Below, piece by piece: positions 1-7,812 of a stretch of DNA of 12,090 bases. The stretch covers positions 1 to 12,090 of the forward strand of contig JADFRB010000017.1 of the NCBI GenBank assembly GCA_022561525.1. The letters are read 5' to 3'. This stretch comes from Nitrospinota bacterium (GTDB lineage Bacteria > Nitrospirota > Nitrospiria > Nitrospirales > UBA8639). The notes under the pieces were generated by a model. That model was not told the origin of the DNA. It worked only from the letters and a program-made list of their open reading frames with translations, and searched no databases. The translations under genes were made by a program, and so were the position numbers. Positions within the stretch are counted from its first letter, which is position 1; the number at the start of each line of letters is the position of its first letter.

Positions 1-921
1 GAACTGTTCAACGGCGAGCAGGTGGGCTTGGTCATGAAACCCAAACTCTTTGGCTAACCGGACTTGTTCCTCAAACGTAAGAATGTCCTGCGCACGCCCG
101 GCTTCAAGGTGCAAAAACGTGCGAACCTTCCATAAGAACTCTCGAGCCTCAATCAACGCGGTATAATCCTGATGAGCCAGAATGCCGCGATTGGCCAGAT
201 CCTGTAACGTGGCCGCTTGGTATTTAGCCATGCCTACCCATTGCAGCAAATGCAGATCGCGCAATCCCCCCTTGGTCTTCTTGATGTTGGGTTCGAGCAA
301 ATAAATGGTCTCGCCAAATTTGGCATAATCGCGTGTTCGTTCTTCGACCTTCTCTCGAATGAACGTGTCGACGCGCCGACCCAAAATACGTCGCGCAAAG
401 CGTCGCTGAAATTTCTGAAAGACAGAAGCCCCTCCTGTCAGAAATCGCGATTCCATGAGAGCCGTTTGTACGGCTAAATCTTCTTCTGCCAGGACCAAGC
501 AATCCTGAATGGACCGAACACTATGCCCCACTTGAAATCCTAAATCCCACAGATGATGGAACACCTGCATGGACAATGTGTTGACCACTTTCTCTCCCCC
601 GGCGCTATAGAGTATCATTACATCGATATCCGAATAGGGTGATAGCTCCCGACGTCCATACCCACCGACCGCTACCAGGCAACACTGTTGTATCCCAACA
701 GCCACATCCCCGACTTGCTGACGGAGAACGTTTCGATATCGAGCCATCAAGACGGAATCGACTAAGTCCGTAAAGCCAGCTACGACTTCAGAACCCGATG
801 CTCCATCCCTCAACCGTTGGCACAGACCATCACGCCGCTCTTGGAGCACGGCCTGAGTCGATGCCAGCTCCTCATCACCAAAAACGGTATCAGATTGTTC
901 AGGTTTGACTGAAAACTTCAT
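1..921 (-). CDS. glnD: [Protein-PII] uridylyltransferase GlnD, N-terminal part (runs off left edge)
   Basis: GlnD adds UMP to the PII signalling protein when glutamine is low and removes it when glutamine is high. It thereby controls glutamine synthetase and nitrogen genes in the cytoplasm. The frame is open for 307 codons from the ATG at 919-921 to the window edge. It shows the nucleotidyltransferase signature GGYGRRELSPYSDIDV at residues 86-101, with the metal-binding Asp98 and Asp100. The family motif EPNIKKTKGGLRDLH follows at residues 210-224. GlnD proteins are usually about 850-950 residues, so the HD uridylyl-removing domain and the two ACT domains should lie to the left of the window. 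The start is supported by a GAGGAAAG ribosome site a few bases upstream. nadE lies 166 bp upstream on the same strand with a palindromic repeat between. No frameshift or lost residue is seen in the visible part. Confidence 0.93.
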   Translation of the reverse strand, partial: MKFSVKPEQSDTVFGDEELASTQAVLQERRDGLCQRLRDGASGSEVVAGFTDLVDSVLMARYRNVLRQQVGDVAVGIQQCCLVAVGGYGRRELSPYSDIDVMILYSAGGEKVVNTLSMQVFHHLWDLGFQVGHSVRSIQDCLVLAEEDLAVQTALMESRFLTGGASVFQKFQRRFARRILGRRVDTFIREKVEERTRDYAKFGETIYLLEPNIKKTKGGLRDLHLLQWVGMAKYQAATLQDLANRGILAHQDYTALIEAREFLWKVRTFLHLEAGRAQDILTFEEQVRLAKEFGFHDQAHLLAVEQF

Positions 922-973
922 CTCGCTTTCCTCTTTGCCCCTTTTAGTATCCGCTCACATATAGTCTTACATT

Positions 974-1075
974 CGAAATACGAATATCGAAATACGAAAC
1001 AATGCAGAAATATTCAATTCGAATGTTTCAAATTTGGCATTACCATGTGTTTCGAATTTCGAGATTCGTATTTCG
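974..1075. repeat. AT-rich palindromic repeat, copy 1 (MITE-like)
   Basis: Two 27-base arms (974-1000 and 1049-1075) are inverted copies of each other with 25 of 27 positions matching, around a 48-base centre. The arms are built from short CGAAATACGAA / CGAATATCGAAA units. The left arm matches the last 27 bases of the left arm of the element at 9943-10054 at 23 of 27 positions, and that element also has a 48-base centre. No coding capacity is seen. It fills most of the gap between nadE and glnD, so a transcript crossing both genes would carry a strong hairpin. A non-autonomous interspersed repeat is my inference; I see no certain target-site duplication. Confidence 0.85.
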
Positions 1076-1087
1076 GATTTCCCCATT

Positions 1088-2881
1088 TTAATGTTTCACG
1101 TATCGATTGGTAATGGGCATCCGTCTATCTTTTCCCAGAGCTCGCTGCGTGATCTTGATGCCAATTGGCGCCTGCCGCCGTTTATATTCGCTTCGATCCA
1201 CCATGGCCATCACACCTCGAACGGTTTGGGATTTCATGCCGAGCTTCACGATCTCAGGCAATGAACGATCCTCTTCCACATAAGCCTCTAAAATCCGATC
1301 GAGGACATCATATGGCGGCAACGTATCTTGATCAATTTGATCGGGCTTTAACTCCGCCGAAGGGGCACGTTCAATGATTCGAACGGGAATCAGATCCTTC
1401 CCATGTTGTTTGTACGCCCGACGGTTCCGATATCGTATCAGCTCATACACCAGCATTTTCGGCACGTCCTTAATCACGGCGAACCCACCAGCCATATCGC
1501 CATACAGGGTGGCATAGCCAACGCTCATTTCACTTTTGTTCCCGGTCGTGAGGACCAAATGCCCAAATTTATTCGACAAGGCCATTAAGAGGGTCCCTCG
1601 AATTCTGGCCTGGAGATTTTCCTCAGTTGTATCGTGAGGTCTGGTCCCGAAAGTCGGTGCCAATAAAGTCACAAATTGCTTCCACACTCCTGCAATCGAA
1701 ATCGTGAGTAATGTACACTTGAGTGCTTTCATCAGCGCTCGGGAATCGTCCTGACTTTCCCGAGAGGTAAACTTCGAAGGCATGAACACACCGGTGACAT
1801 TGTCCGGGCCTATCGCATCAGCCGCGATCACCGCCGTGAGAGCCGAATCAATGCCTCCGCTGATCCCGATGACTACGATAGAAAAACGGTTCTTCCGTAC
1901 ATAGTCTCGCACTCCTGTCACTAGAGCAAGGTAGACTTCCTCCAACGGGTCCAGCTTCGAGATGGGATGGCGAATAATTGCCTTCTTTTCCTGGTGTCGA
2001 GAGTTCCTTGTAGCCACAACTTTTTTGATGGGATAGTGGACAGCCACTCGTCTTTTTCCCGGTTTTCCGGCAACGACCAGTCTAGAGGGCGTATCCTCAA
2101 ATTGAAGATCCGCAACGATAATATCCTCTTCAAAGACTTTCCCCCGAGTCATGATACGACCCTTGCTATCCACCAGCACGCTATTGCCATCAAAGACAAT
2201 CTCATCCTGCCCACCCACCATGTTGGTGTAACTCACCATGACACCATTTTCCCGAGCCCGTTGCGATAACATCCGTTCACGCACAGCGCTTTTTCCCTTG
2301 TGATAGGGGGACGCATTGATATTAATGATCAATTCGGCATGCCCACAACGAACTTGATCTCGCGTGGGTCCATCCTGGTACCAGATGTCTTCACAAATAT
2401 TGACGCCCACTCGGATTCCAGCGACCACACAGACCAACGCCTGATGGCCTGGATGAAAGTACCGGCTTTCATCAAAGACCCCATAATTCGGCAACAATGT
2501 TTTATGACAGGTCGCGACAATTTTGCGATCGTGTATCACCGCTGCCGCATTAAAAATTGGGCGTGGTCCTGAAGGAACCACTAACCGGGTCGTGGGCTTC
2601 ACACTCCTTGCCTTTCCCTCTTCCACAAAACCAACCACCACCGTGAGGTTTCGGCACTGCTTCACGAATTGATCCATGGCCCAACGTGTATCGTGGAGAA
2701 AACTGGGGCGAAGAAGAAGATCTTCTGGCGGGTATCCGGTGATCACCAACTCGGGAAAGACCACTAGATCAGCCTCCGCCCGACGGGCTTCCTTCAGCCA
2801 TCGCGTCATCGCCCGAACATTTCCCTTCAAATCCCCAACAATCGGGTTCATCTGGACCATGGCAATTCGGCAACGTCGCAT
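1088..2881 (-). CDS. nadE: Glutamine-dependent NAD+ synthetase
   Basis: This is the last step of NAD biosynthesis. Deamido-NAD is adenylylated with ATP and amidated with ammonia released from glutamine, in the cytoplasm. The 597-residue protein has the two expected parts. Residues 1 to about 270 are a nitrilase-type glutaminase with the Glu-Lys-Cys triad visible as Glu44 (VFPEL), Lys127 (CHKTLLP) and Cys163 (NICEDIW). Residues about 310-597 are the synthetase, with the ATP loop SGGIDS at 341-346 and the motif TGNKSEMSVGYATLYGD at 446-462. A basic linker of about 40 residues joins them. The ATG at 2879-2881 is chosen because the nitrilase fold begins right there (MRRCRIAMVQMNP). The frame stays open another 37 codons to a TTG at 2992, but that stretch covers a terminator-like hairpin. 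There is no clear ribosome site before the ATG. glnD follows 166 bp downstream. Confidence 0.95.
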   Translation of the reverse strand: MRRCRIAMVQMNPIVGDLKGNVRAMTRWLKEARRAEADLVVFPELVITGYPPEDLLLRPSFLHDTRWAMDQFVKQCRNLTVVVGFVEEGKARSVKPTTRLVVPSGPRPIFNAAAVIHDRKIVATCHKTLLPNYGVFDESRYFHPGHQALVCVVAGIRVGVNICEDIWYQDGPTRDQVRCGHAELIININASPYHKGKSAVRERMLSQRARENGVMVSYTNMVGGQDEIVFDGNSVLVDSKGRIMTRGKVFEEDIIVADLQFEDTPSRLVVAGKPGKRRVAVHYPIKKVVATRNSRHQEKKAIIRHPISKLDPLEEVYLALVTGVRDYVRKNRFSIVVIGISGGIDSALTAVIAADAIGPDNVTGVFMPSKFTSRESQDDSRALMKALKCTLLTISIAGVWKQFVTLLAPTFGTRPHDTTEENLQARIRGTLLMALSNKFGHLVLTTGNKSEMSVGYATLYGDMAGGFAVIKDVPKMLVYELIRYRNRRAYKQHGKDLIPVRIIERAPSAELKPDQIDQDTLPPYDVLDRILEAYVEEDRSLPEIVKLGMKSQTVRGVMAMVDRSEYKRRQAPIGIKITQRALGKDRRMPITNRYVKH

Positions 2882-2884
2882 AGC

Positions 2885-2923
2885 AAAAAAAAACGTCCTC
2901 ATTCCTTTAGGAAATGAAGGACG
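2885..2923 (-). terminator. Terminator-like hairpin plus T9 immediately before nadE (possible attenuator)
   Basis: Read on the minus strand, arms at 2910-2923 and 2894-2905 pair through CGTCC/GGACG, TCATT/AATGA and CC/GG, with two single-base bulges and a TAAA loop. Nine T (2893-2885) follow, then GCT and the nadE ATG. This is the form of an intrinsic terminator. No gene on the minus strand lies upstream within the 0.9 kb examined, so it more likely acts within the nadE leader than at the end of another gene. A second hairpin (CGGGAGG / TCCCCG) lies further upstream in the leader, around 2951-2970. I recognise no known riboswitch class. Confidence 0.6.
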
Positions 2924-3006
2924 CCTTTGTCCACACACCATAACATTACGGGGATGTTTTCCCTCCCGATATCTTACCCCCGCTTGTAACAAGGTCAGCG
3001 TGACAC

Positions 3007-3012
3007 TGTCAA
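3007..3012 (-). promoter_or_regulatory. nadE: Possible -35 box (TTGACA) for nadE
   Basis: A perfect TTGACA lies on the minus strand about 125 bases before the nadE ATG. At the usual 17-base spacing the match to a -10 box is poor (TTACAA), so this is a weak call. If real, the nadE transcript would begin near 2975 and include the hairpin with the T9 tract. Confidence 0.25.
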
Positions 3013-3085
3013 GCTAAGGAGCCCGTCCCAGATTAGCCGATCTACTGCGGAGGTGCTGGATGTGGCCAGATTTTCCGATCCTTTT

Positions 3086-3250
3086 CGGGGAATATTGAAA
3101 AAGGCCGCCAGCTGCGTTCTCGGGCTTTTGGCGTGCTCACGTACTCCATGTACGCTCCGCGCGCCAAGCCTACTCCGCCGAAGTAGCCTTTGGCTACGAA
3201 GGCCGGGAAGCCCTGCGGCCTTGCTGGACGGCCTTTTTGAACATTCCCCG
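3086..3250. repeat. GC-rich long inverted repeat element, Nitrospira-type
   Basis: The outer arms at 3086-3112 and 3223-3250 are inverted copies: CGGGGAAT...CAAAAAGGCCG and CCAGC on the reverse strand, with two mismatches and one extra base. The central 110 bases contain smaller inverted pairs: TTGGCG (3128-3133) with CGCCAA further on, GTAC either side of TCCAT, and GTAGCC/GGCTAC around TTT (3183-3197). The whole can fold into a branched structure. It resembles repeats I recall from Nitrospira chromosomes. Frames open through it on both strands are probably by-products of its composition. No transposase is nearby. Confidence 0.75.
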
Positions 3251-3692
3251 TTTTCGTTAAATAGGCACTACTATTCGTCTCACACGATCGAAACATCTAA
3301 CTCAAACCAACATGCCCTCGCGACGATCCCTGATCTCGGACAGCCTCCTAGGGCCATTCTTTCCCGATCCGCCTTACTTCCATAGGTATAAATAATAAAA
3401 ATTTGCATCTGCCCACCCATTCTCCCTCTCCAGGCTGCTTAAATCGTTTAAGAAAGGTTGCCAAGATCCCGACGAACAGGCGAGAGAACTGTATATGTCA
3501 GCGTTTCGAGCTTATTGGCCCTCTTGAATCCACAGTGCCAAGCATGGCTCAAGGGGAAGTGTGCATTCGTGCCTCCCCCTGCCAAAGACGAATGAGAGGA
3601 ATGATTTGTCATGTGGGAAATTTATACACGACACACCACAGATACTCAGCCTCCTCAACCATGAGGACATCTTAAGCCAAAATCTTTAGGCC
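3251..3692. other. Non-coding stretch upstream of the signalling gene
   Basis: I see no convincing gene here. It holds a short palindrome CTTAAATCGTTTAAG at 3438-3452, an AT-rich patch TATAAATAATAAAA near 3387-3400 that could hold a -10 box (no good -35 seen), and a hairpin at 3552-3580 with AGGGG/CCCCT and GCA/TGC pairing around TTCG. These could be the control region of the downstream plus-strand gene. It shows none of the features I would expect of a c-di-GMP riboswitch. Confidence 0.4.
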
Positions 3693-3812
3693 ATGATCAT
3701 TGAACAAATCTTACCCGATATGGATGAATTCAAATTGGCACACACCATCCCTTCTTCCCATCCCGCGGGGGCGGAATCAATGGTCCAAAACATGACCGAG
3801 GAACACCCATGA
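3693..3812 (+). CDS. Small ORF (39 aa) overlapping the start of the signalling gene
   Basis: The frame runs from an ATG at 3693 to a TGA at 3810-3812 that overlaps the ATG at 3809 as ATGA, an arrangement typical of translational coupling. I do not recognise the protein. The stretch LPDMDEFKLA at residues 7-16 resembles the region after the phosphorylation site of response regulators (MPDMDGFELA), so it could be a decayed receiver remnant. An in-frame TAG lies two codons upstream, and open sequence continues before that stop, which fits either a short leader ORF or a broken older gene. There is no clear ribosome site before its ATG. The downstream gene has its own site (GAGGA), so coupling is possible but not required. 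Confidence 0.35.
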   Translation: MIIEQILPDMDEFKLAHTIPSSHPAGAESMVQNMTEEHP

Positions 3813-6800
3813 AATCCCAATCTCACCTTCGTACCCATTCCGTTATCCTGATTGCCGATGATGACCCGACGATTCGTCTCCTCGTTCGTCAATCGTTGGG
3901 CGAAGCCGGATATCAAATCGAAGAGGCTGAAGACGGTGACAAAGCCCTGGCCATACTACGGGTCATGAAGGCAGACTTGATCATCTTAGATGTCACCTTG
4001 CCGGGAAAGTCGGGTTTTGAAGTCTATACGGAATTACGGCAAATTTCTGGCTATGAATGCACACCGGTTCTGATAGCCACCGGTCATGATGATCTGGATT
4101 CTATTACGAATGCCTTTGAAGTCGGCGCCTCGGGCTTTCTCACGAAACCGATTAATTGGGAACTGCTCCCTTATCGAATTCATTTCCTTCTTCGGGCAAG
4201 TCGAGATGAGAAAGAACGCAAACGAACCCAAGAGAAAGCTCTACACCTGAACCACCAAAACCAGTTGCTTCTGAACTCCGCAGGAGAAGGGATTTGTGGC
4301 CTGGACTCGTCAGGGCGAGTCTCGTTCATGAACACCTCGGGAGCAGAACTTCTCTGTTATGATTCAGCCGAGCTCATTGGCAAACCCATTCACACCATCT
4401 TATGCCAAACCACAGAGCCATCTGAGCCGCAGGATCTTTCGGCTTTTCCCATCTATCTGCCCCTTTTGGACCACTGTGTCCAGCAAAGTTCGGAGGAAGT
4501 ATTTTGGAGAAAAGATGGGACCAATTTTATTGCAGAGTATGTGTGCACCCCAACCAAACTCGGAGATCACATCACCGGAGCCGTCGTGGTCTTTCGAGAT
4601 GTCACCGCTCGAACCGCCATGGAACAACGAGAACGCGCCCACTATGCCATCACGAGAATTCTCGCAGAGACCCAAACGGTCAAGGATGCCCTTGCTCGCA
4701 TTGTCGAATCCATTTGTCTCATTTTGAACTGGGACCTTGGGCTCATCTGGGAAGCGGATCAAGACCACACCCTGTTAACCTTCCAAGATTCCCAAGCTCC
4801 ATCTTCCTCCCAATTCGTCTCGTTCATCGACCACTGCAAACATACGTCTCTGCCCCTGGGGATGGGCTTGGCTGGCCGCGTCTGGGCCACAGGAAAACCC
4901 GAATGGATCGAAGAGCTTCAGTCCTCCGAGGGGTTTCTCGAATGGGAGGCGCGCCATTCCGGACAACTCAACAGCGCCTTTGGATTTCCCATCACGATCA
5001 GGAACAACACCGTAGCGGTCATGGAATTCTACAGCGTGGCACCACAAAAAATTGATGAAGATTTGCTTAGTTTATTTCATTCGGCTGGCAGTCAAATTGG
5101 TCAACTCCTAGAACGGAAACAAGCGGAAACGGCCCTCCGAGAAAGCCAGCGCCAACTTGCCCAAGCACAACATCTGGCGCAACTCGGATACTGGCAATGG
5201 GACCTACGGAAAGGCACATTCCATCTTTCAAAAGAAACCTGTCACCTGCTCGATCAAACATTCGACACGTTTCCCGGCACCCCTGAAGCCTTTGAGGAGG
5301 CAATCCACCCCAACGATCGGGAAGAACGTTCCCACACGATCCAGCAGGCTCTCCACAGCCGAACGGGCTACAATCTAGAATATCGGTTAGTGGCCAAGGA
5401 GGGACGGGAACGGATCATGTGCGAAGTGGGCGAACTGGTATTGGACGATCTCGGAAAGCCCATTCAAATCACCGGAGTCATTCAGGACATCACGGAACGC
5501 AAGTTTAAAGAGTACCAAATCCACACGTTAGCCCATTATGACCCGCTGACCAATCTGCCTAACCGCGTCATGTTTCACACCTTACTGGAACAATCCCTGG
5601 CCATCAGTCAGCGGCAGAATCAACCACTGGCAGTCTTGCTGCTGAATATTGACCGGTTTACTCGCATCAATGAAACGCTCGGCCATCGAACCGGCGATCT
5701 CCTTCTCCAGGAAGTCGGAACACGAATCCTTCGCTCGATTCGACGCAGCGATACCGTGGCCCGCCATCAGGAAACCGAATCACACACGACCCTTTCGCGA
5801 TTTGGCAGCGATGAATTTACGATCCTCTTGACCAGCTTCAAATCAGTCGAAAATGCCGCCACTGTCGCCAGACGTGTACTCGCCAAGCTCGCACAACCCT
5901 TTCACATTGGAGAACAGGAAATCTTTATCACGGCTAGTATTGGGATCAGTCTTTCCCCCAACGATGGGGACACCGGAGAAACCCTACTCCAAAACGCGCA
6001 AGTAGCACTCCAGCATGCGAAGGAAAACGGACGAAATACGAGTCACTATTTTTCTCCAAGCATGAATGCGTCATCGTCGGCCAAGCTCACCATGGAAAGT
6101 TATTTGCACAAAGCCATCGAACGGTCAGAATTTGTCCTCTACTATCAACCGCAAATCGATATCCGGCAACAGCACATCGTTGGGGTGGAAGCCCTGATTC
6201 GTTGGCAACATCCCGAACGAGGCATCATTTCTCCTGCAGACTTTATTCCCCTCGCGGAAGAATCCGGACTCATTAAAACGATTGGGGAATGGGCCTTGCA
6301 CACAGCCTGCCGGCAACATCAACGATGGCGGGAACAGGGCCTTCCGCCCATCCGTATTGGCGTGAATCTATCCAGTATGCAATTTAGAGATCAGGATTGG
6401 GTCGTGATCATTGAAAACGTCCTGAAGGAGGGCACGGTAGCACCCGAGTACCTTGAGCTCGAACTGACCGAGGGCGTGGTCATGCGGGACGTGGAAGAAG
6501 CCATGAAAACCCTGCATTACTTGAAAAAACTGGGAATCGGGCTTGCTATTGATGATTTTGGTACAGGCTACTCCTCGCTCAGTTATCTCAAACGCCTCCC
6601 CATCGACACAATCAAAATTGATCGCGCATTCATCAAAGATCTCACGACGAACGCGCAGGATACTTCCATCACCAAAGCGATCATCGCATTGGGCCATAGT
6701 CTGGATCTTCGTGTCATTGCTGAAGGGGTCGAAACCGATGAGCAATTTCGGTATCTGGAAGAACAGGGCTGTGATGAGATCCAGGGCCTTTTCTTTAGTC

Positions 6801-6889
6801 CCGCTGTCCCCGCCAATGCCATCGTGGAGTTGTTTCATGCACAGTCGGAAACGTTGCGCGCGCGCTACCAACCAGCCGTACCAGCCTAA
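3809..6889 (+). CDS. Response regulator with PAS-GAF-PAS-GGDEF-EAL; likely c-di-GMP phosphodiesterase
   Basis: A 1026-residue soluble protein. A receiver domain covers about residues 11-130, with acidic Asp18/Asp19, phospho-acceptor Asp61 (LIILDVTLP), Thr91 and Lys113 (FLTKP). PAS covers about 150-270, GAF about 275-435 and a second PAS with PAC end about 450-563. GGDEF covers about 570-750 and EAL about 765-1010. The EAL domain keeps Glu794 (EALIRW), Asn853 (NLSS), Glu885/Glu888 (ELTE), Asp915-Asp916 (DDFGTGYSS), Lys936 (IKID) and Glu972/Glu975 (EGVET), so c-di-GMP hydrolysis is expected. The GGDEF domain is altered: the first metal Asp is Asn613 (LLNIDRF), the motif is GSDEF (666-670), and about 12 extra residues separate RxxD (645-648) from it. 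It may serve as a GTP-sensing or structural part. The start has a GAGGA site 6 bases upstream. No membrane segments are seen and no partner kinase lies in the window. Confidence 0.93.
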   Translation: MKSQSHLRTHSVILIADDDPTIRLLVRQSLGEAGYQIEEAEDGDKALAILRVMKADLIILDVTLPGKSGFEVYTELRQISGYECTPVLIATGHDDLDSITNAFEVGASGFLTKPINWELLPYRIHFLLRASRDEKERKRTQEKALHLNHQNQLLLNSAGEGICGLDSSGRVSFMNTSGAELLCYDSAELIGKPIHTILCQTTEPSEPQDLSAFPIYLPLLDHCVQQSSEEVFWRKDGTNFIAEYVCTPTKLGDHITGAVVVFRDVTARTAMEQRERAHYAITRILAETQTVKDALARIVESICLILNWDLGLIWEADQDHTLLTFQDSQAPSSSQFVSFIDHCKHTSLPLGMGLAGRVWATGKPEWIEELQSSEGFLEWEARHSGQLNSAFGFPITIRNNTVAVMEFYSVAPQKIDEDLLSLFHSAGSQIGQLLERKQAETALRESQRQLAQAQHLAQLGYWQWDLRKGTFHLSKETCHLLDQTFDTFPGTPEAFEEAIHPNDREERSHTIQQALHSRTGYNLEYRLVAKEGRERIMCEVGELVLDDLGKPIQITGVIQDITERKFKEYQIHTLAHYDPLTNLPNRVMFHTLLEQSLAISQRQNQPLAVLLLNIDRFTRINETLGHRTGDLLLQEVGTRILRSIRRSDTVARHQETESHTTLSRFGSDEFTILLTSFKSVENAATVARRVLAKLAQPFHIGEQEIFITASIGISLSPNDGDTGETLLQNAQVALQHAKENGRNTSHYFSPSMNASSSAKLTMESYLHKAIERSEFVLYYQPQIDIRQQHIVGVEALIRWQHPERGIISPADFIPLAEESGLIKTIGEWALHTACRQHQRWREQGLPPIRIGVNLSSMQFRDQDWVVIIENVLKEGTVAPEYLELELTEGVVMRDVEEAMKTLHYLKKLGIGLAIDDFGTGYSSLSYLKRLPIDTIKIDRAFIKDLTTNAQDTSITKAIIALGHSLDLRVIAEGVETDEQFRYLEEQGCDEIQGLFFSPAVPANAIVELFHAQSETLRARYQPAVPA

Positions 6890-6901
6890 TGAGAAACCGC
6901 A

Positions 6902-6999
6902 TCTCGTATCTCGGGAAAAATTTCAATACGAAATCCTATCGACAAGTTTTGAACAACGGGGGGGTACGAGCGAGGCACACAGTTTCGGGATACGAACGA
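6902..6999. repeat. Possible decayed third copy of the palindromic repeat
   Basis: TCTCGTATCTCGGGAAA (6902-6918) and TTTCGGGATACGAACGA (6983-6999) are partly inverted copies sharing TCGTATC/GATACGA. They use the same kind of CGAATA/TTTCG units as the elements at 974-1075 and 9943-10054. The centre is 64 bases, longer than the 48 of the others. It fills the gap between the convergent signalling and pilin genes. No intrinsic terminator is seen here for either gene. Confidence 0.3.
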
Positions 7000-7040
7000 C
7001 GAAATTCGACCCACCTGATATGCCTCACGCATCAGGGAAC

Positions 7041-7715
7041 TTATCGGTGGGCCATATACAACAGCAGGGTTCCATCATTGGCAGAGGCCCATTTCGCACG
7101 TCCTCGGAGTTTTCGCTCGGCATCAGTCATTCCAATCAACGGGTCAACGATTTGATCCAATTGAAGGAAATCTTCTTCTCCAATCCCTTCGAGTTTGAAA
7201 AAGACGACATGCGCATCCGTTGGGATATCACTGTTCCCATCGTCCCCCTTAAGATCCCACCCGATATTATCGGATAGGACCAGAGTGCCAAGGGACACAG
7301 GCACACTGGTAGGGAGAAACATTTTGGTCCCGATTGCAGGAGGCAAGGCTGAGGTAAATTTGTCCAAATACGGCCCATGAAATTTTGGCCACAGGTTCGT
7401 ACTTAACACGAGAGGATCCGTCGAACCAAGAGTCAAACGAGAGGCCAACGAAGTCACCACCGTCGAGCTCCCAGTCCCTTCCACTTGCGGGAGTCCTTGC
7501 GCATCCAATGGAAGGAGAGTACCCACGTCGGCATAATATTTCGTGACACCAATTGCATACGTGTGGGTCGCTGTGGCCAACGAGTCAATTTTAGAATCGG
7601 TAATCACATCAAAGACACGGGGGATGAGCAATGCCGACAACACCGCAATGACGCCAAGCACGCCAATCATTTCGATCATCGTCATCCCTTCACGAGCACG
7701 AAGCTTTTGCATCAT
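7041..7715 (-). CDS. Type IV prepilin / pseudopilin-like protein
   Basis: A 224-residue protein with a class III signal. A 10-residue basic leader ends in REG, cleavage is expected before Met11 (REG/MTMIE), Glu is at position +5 of the mature protein (residue 15), and a hydrophobic helix spans about 16-32. Such proteins are cut and methylated by prepilin peptidase PilD and built into type IV pili or type II secretion pseudopili. The rest is a unique globular part without cysteine. HGPYLDKF (113-120) resembles the GPYL region of GspG-like pseudopilins, and the acidic DLKGDDGNSD (154-163) could bind a metal. The start at 7715 is chosen over the preceding TTG because GGAAAGG lies 7 bases before it; the second ATG at 7712 is also possible. 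No other pilus gene is in the window, so its system is unknown. Confidence 0.82.
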   Translation of the reverse strand: MMQKLRAREGMTMIEMIGVLGVIAVLSALLIPRVFDVITDSKIDSLATATHTYAIGVTKYYADVGTLLPLDAQGLPQVEGTGSSTVVTSLASRLTLGSTDPLVLSTNLWPKFHGPYLDKFTSALPPAIGTKMFLPTSVPVSLGTLVLSDNIGWDLKGDDGNSDIPTDAHVVFFKLEGIGEEDFLQLDQIVDPLIGMTDAERKLRGRAKWASANDGTLLLYMAHR

Positions 7716-7812
7716 CAACTAGCCTTTCCAAAAAATCGTTCATCACTTTGGCGGTTATGTGTTAAAACGTATCCGTGTATACCATAATTATCGGATTATT
7801 CGTCCTTATTCT

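Noticed and set aside
2882..2992. Longer nadE reading starting from TTG at 2992
   Set aside because: The extra 37 residues are not part of the nitrilase fold and would be encoded by the terminator-like hairpin and T9 tract.
3042..3296. Open frame of 84 codons on the minus strand through the GC-rich inverted repeat
   Set aside because: It spans both arms of the repeat, and its composition follows the repeat's palindromes; no ribosome site or recognisable domain.
3053..3385. Open frame of 110 codons on the plus strand across the same repeat
   Set aside because: Same reason as the minus-strand frame; it ends in plain non-coding sequence and resembles no protein I know.
3403..3675. Open frame of 90 codons on the plus strand
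   Set aside because: Low-complexity start, no domain, no good ribosome site, and out of step with the small ORF that follows; probably chance.
3440..3690. A c-di-GMP riboswitch ahead of the GGDEF-EAL gene
   Set aside because: The hairpins present do not show the conserved sequence features I associate with known c-di-GMP aptamers.
6543..7277. Open frame of 244 codons on the plus strand overlapping the EAL coding end and the pilin gene
   Set aside because: It runs out of frame through the well-defined EAL domain and antisense to the pilin gene; a shadow frame.
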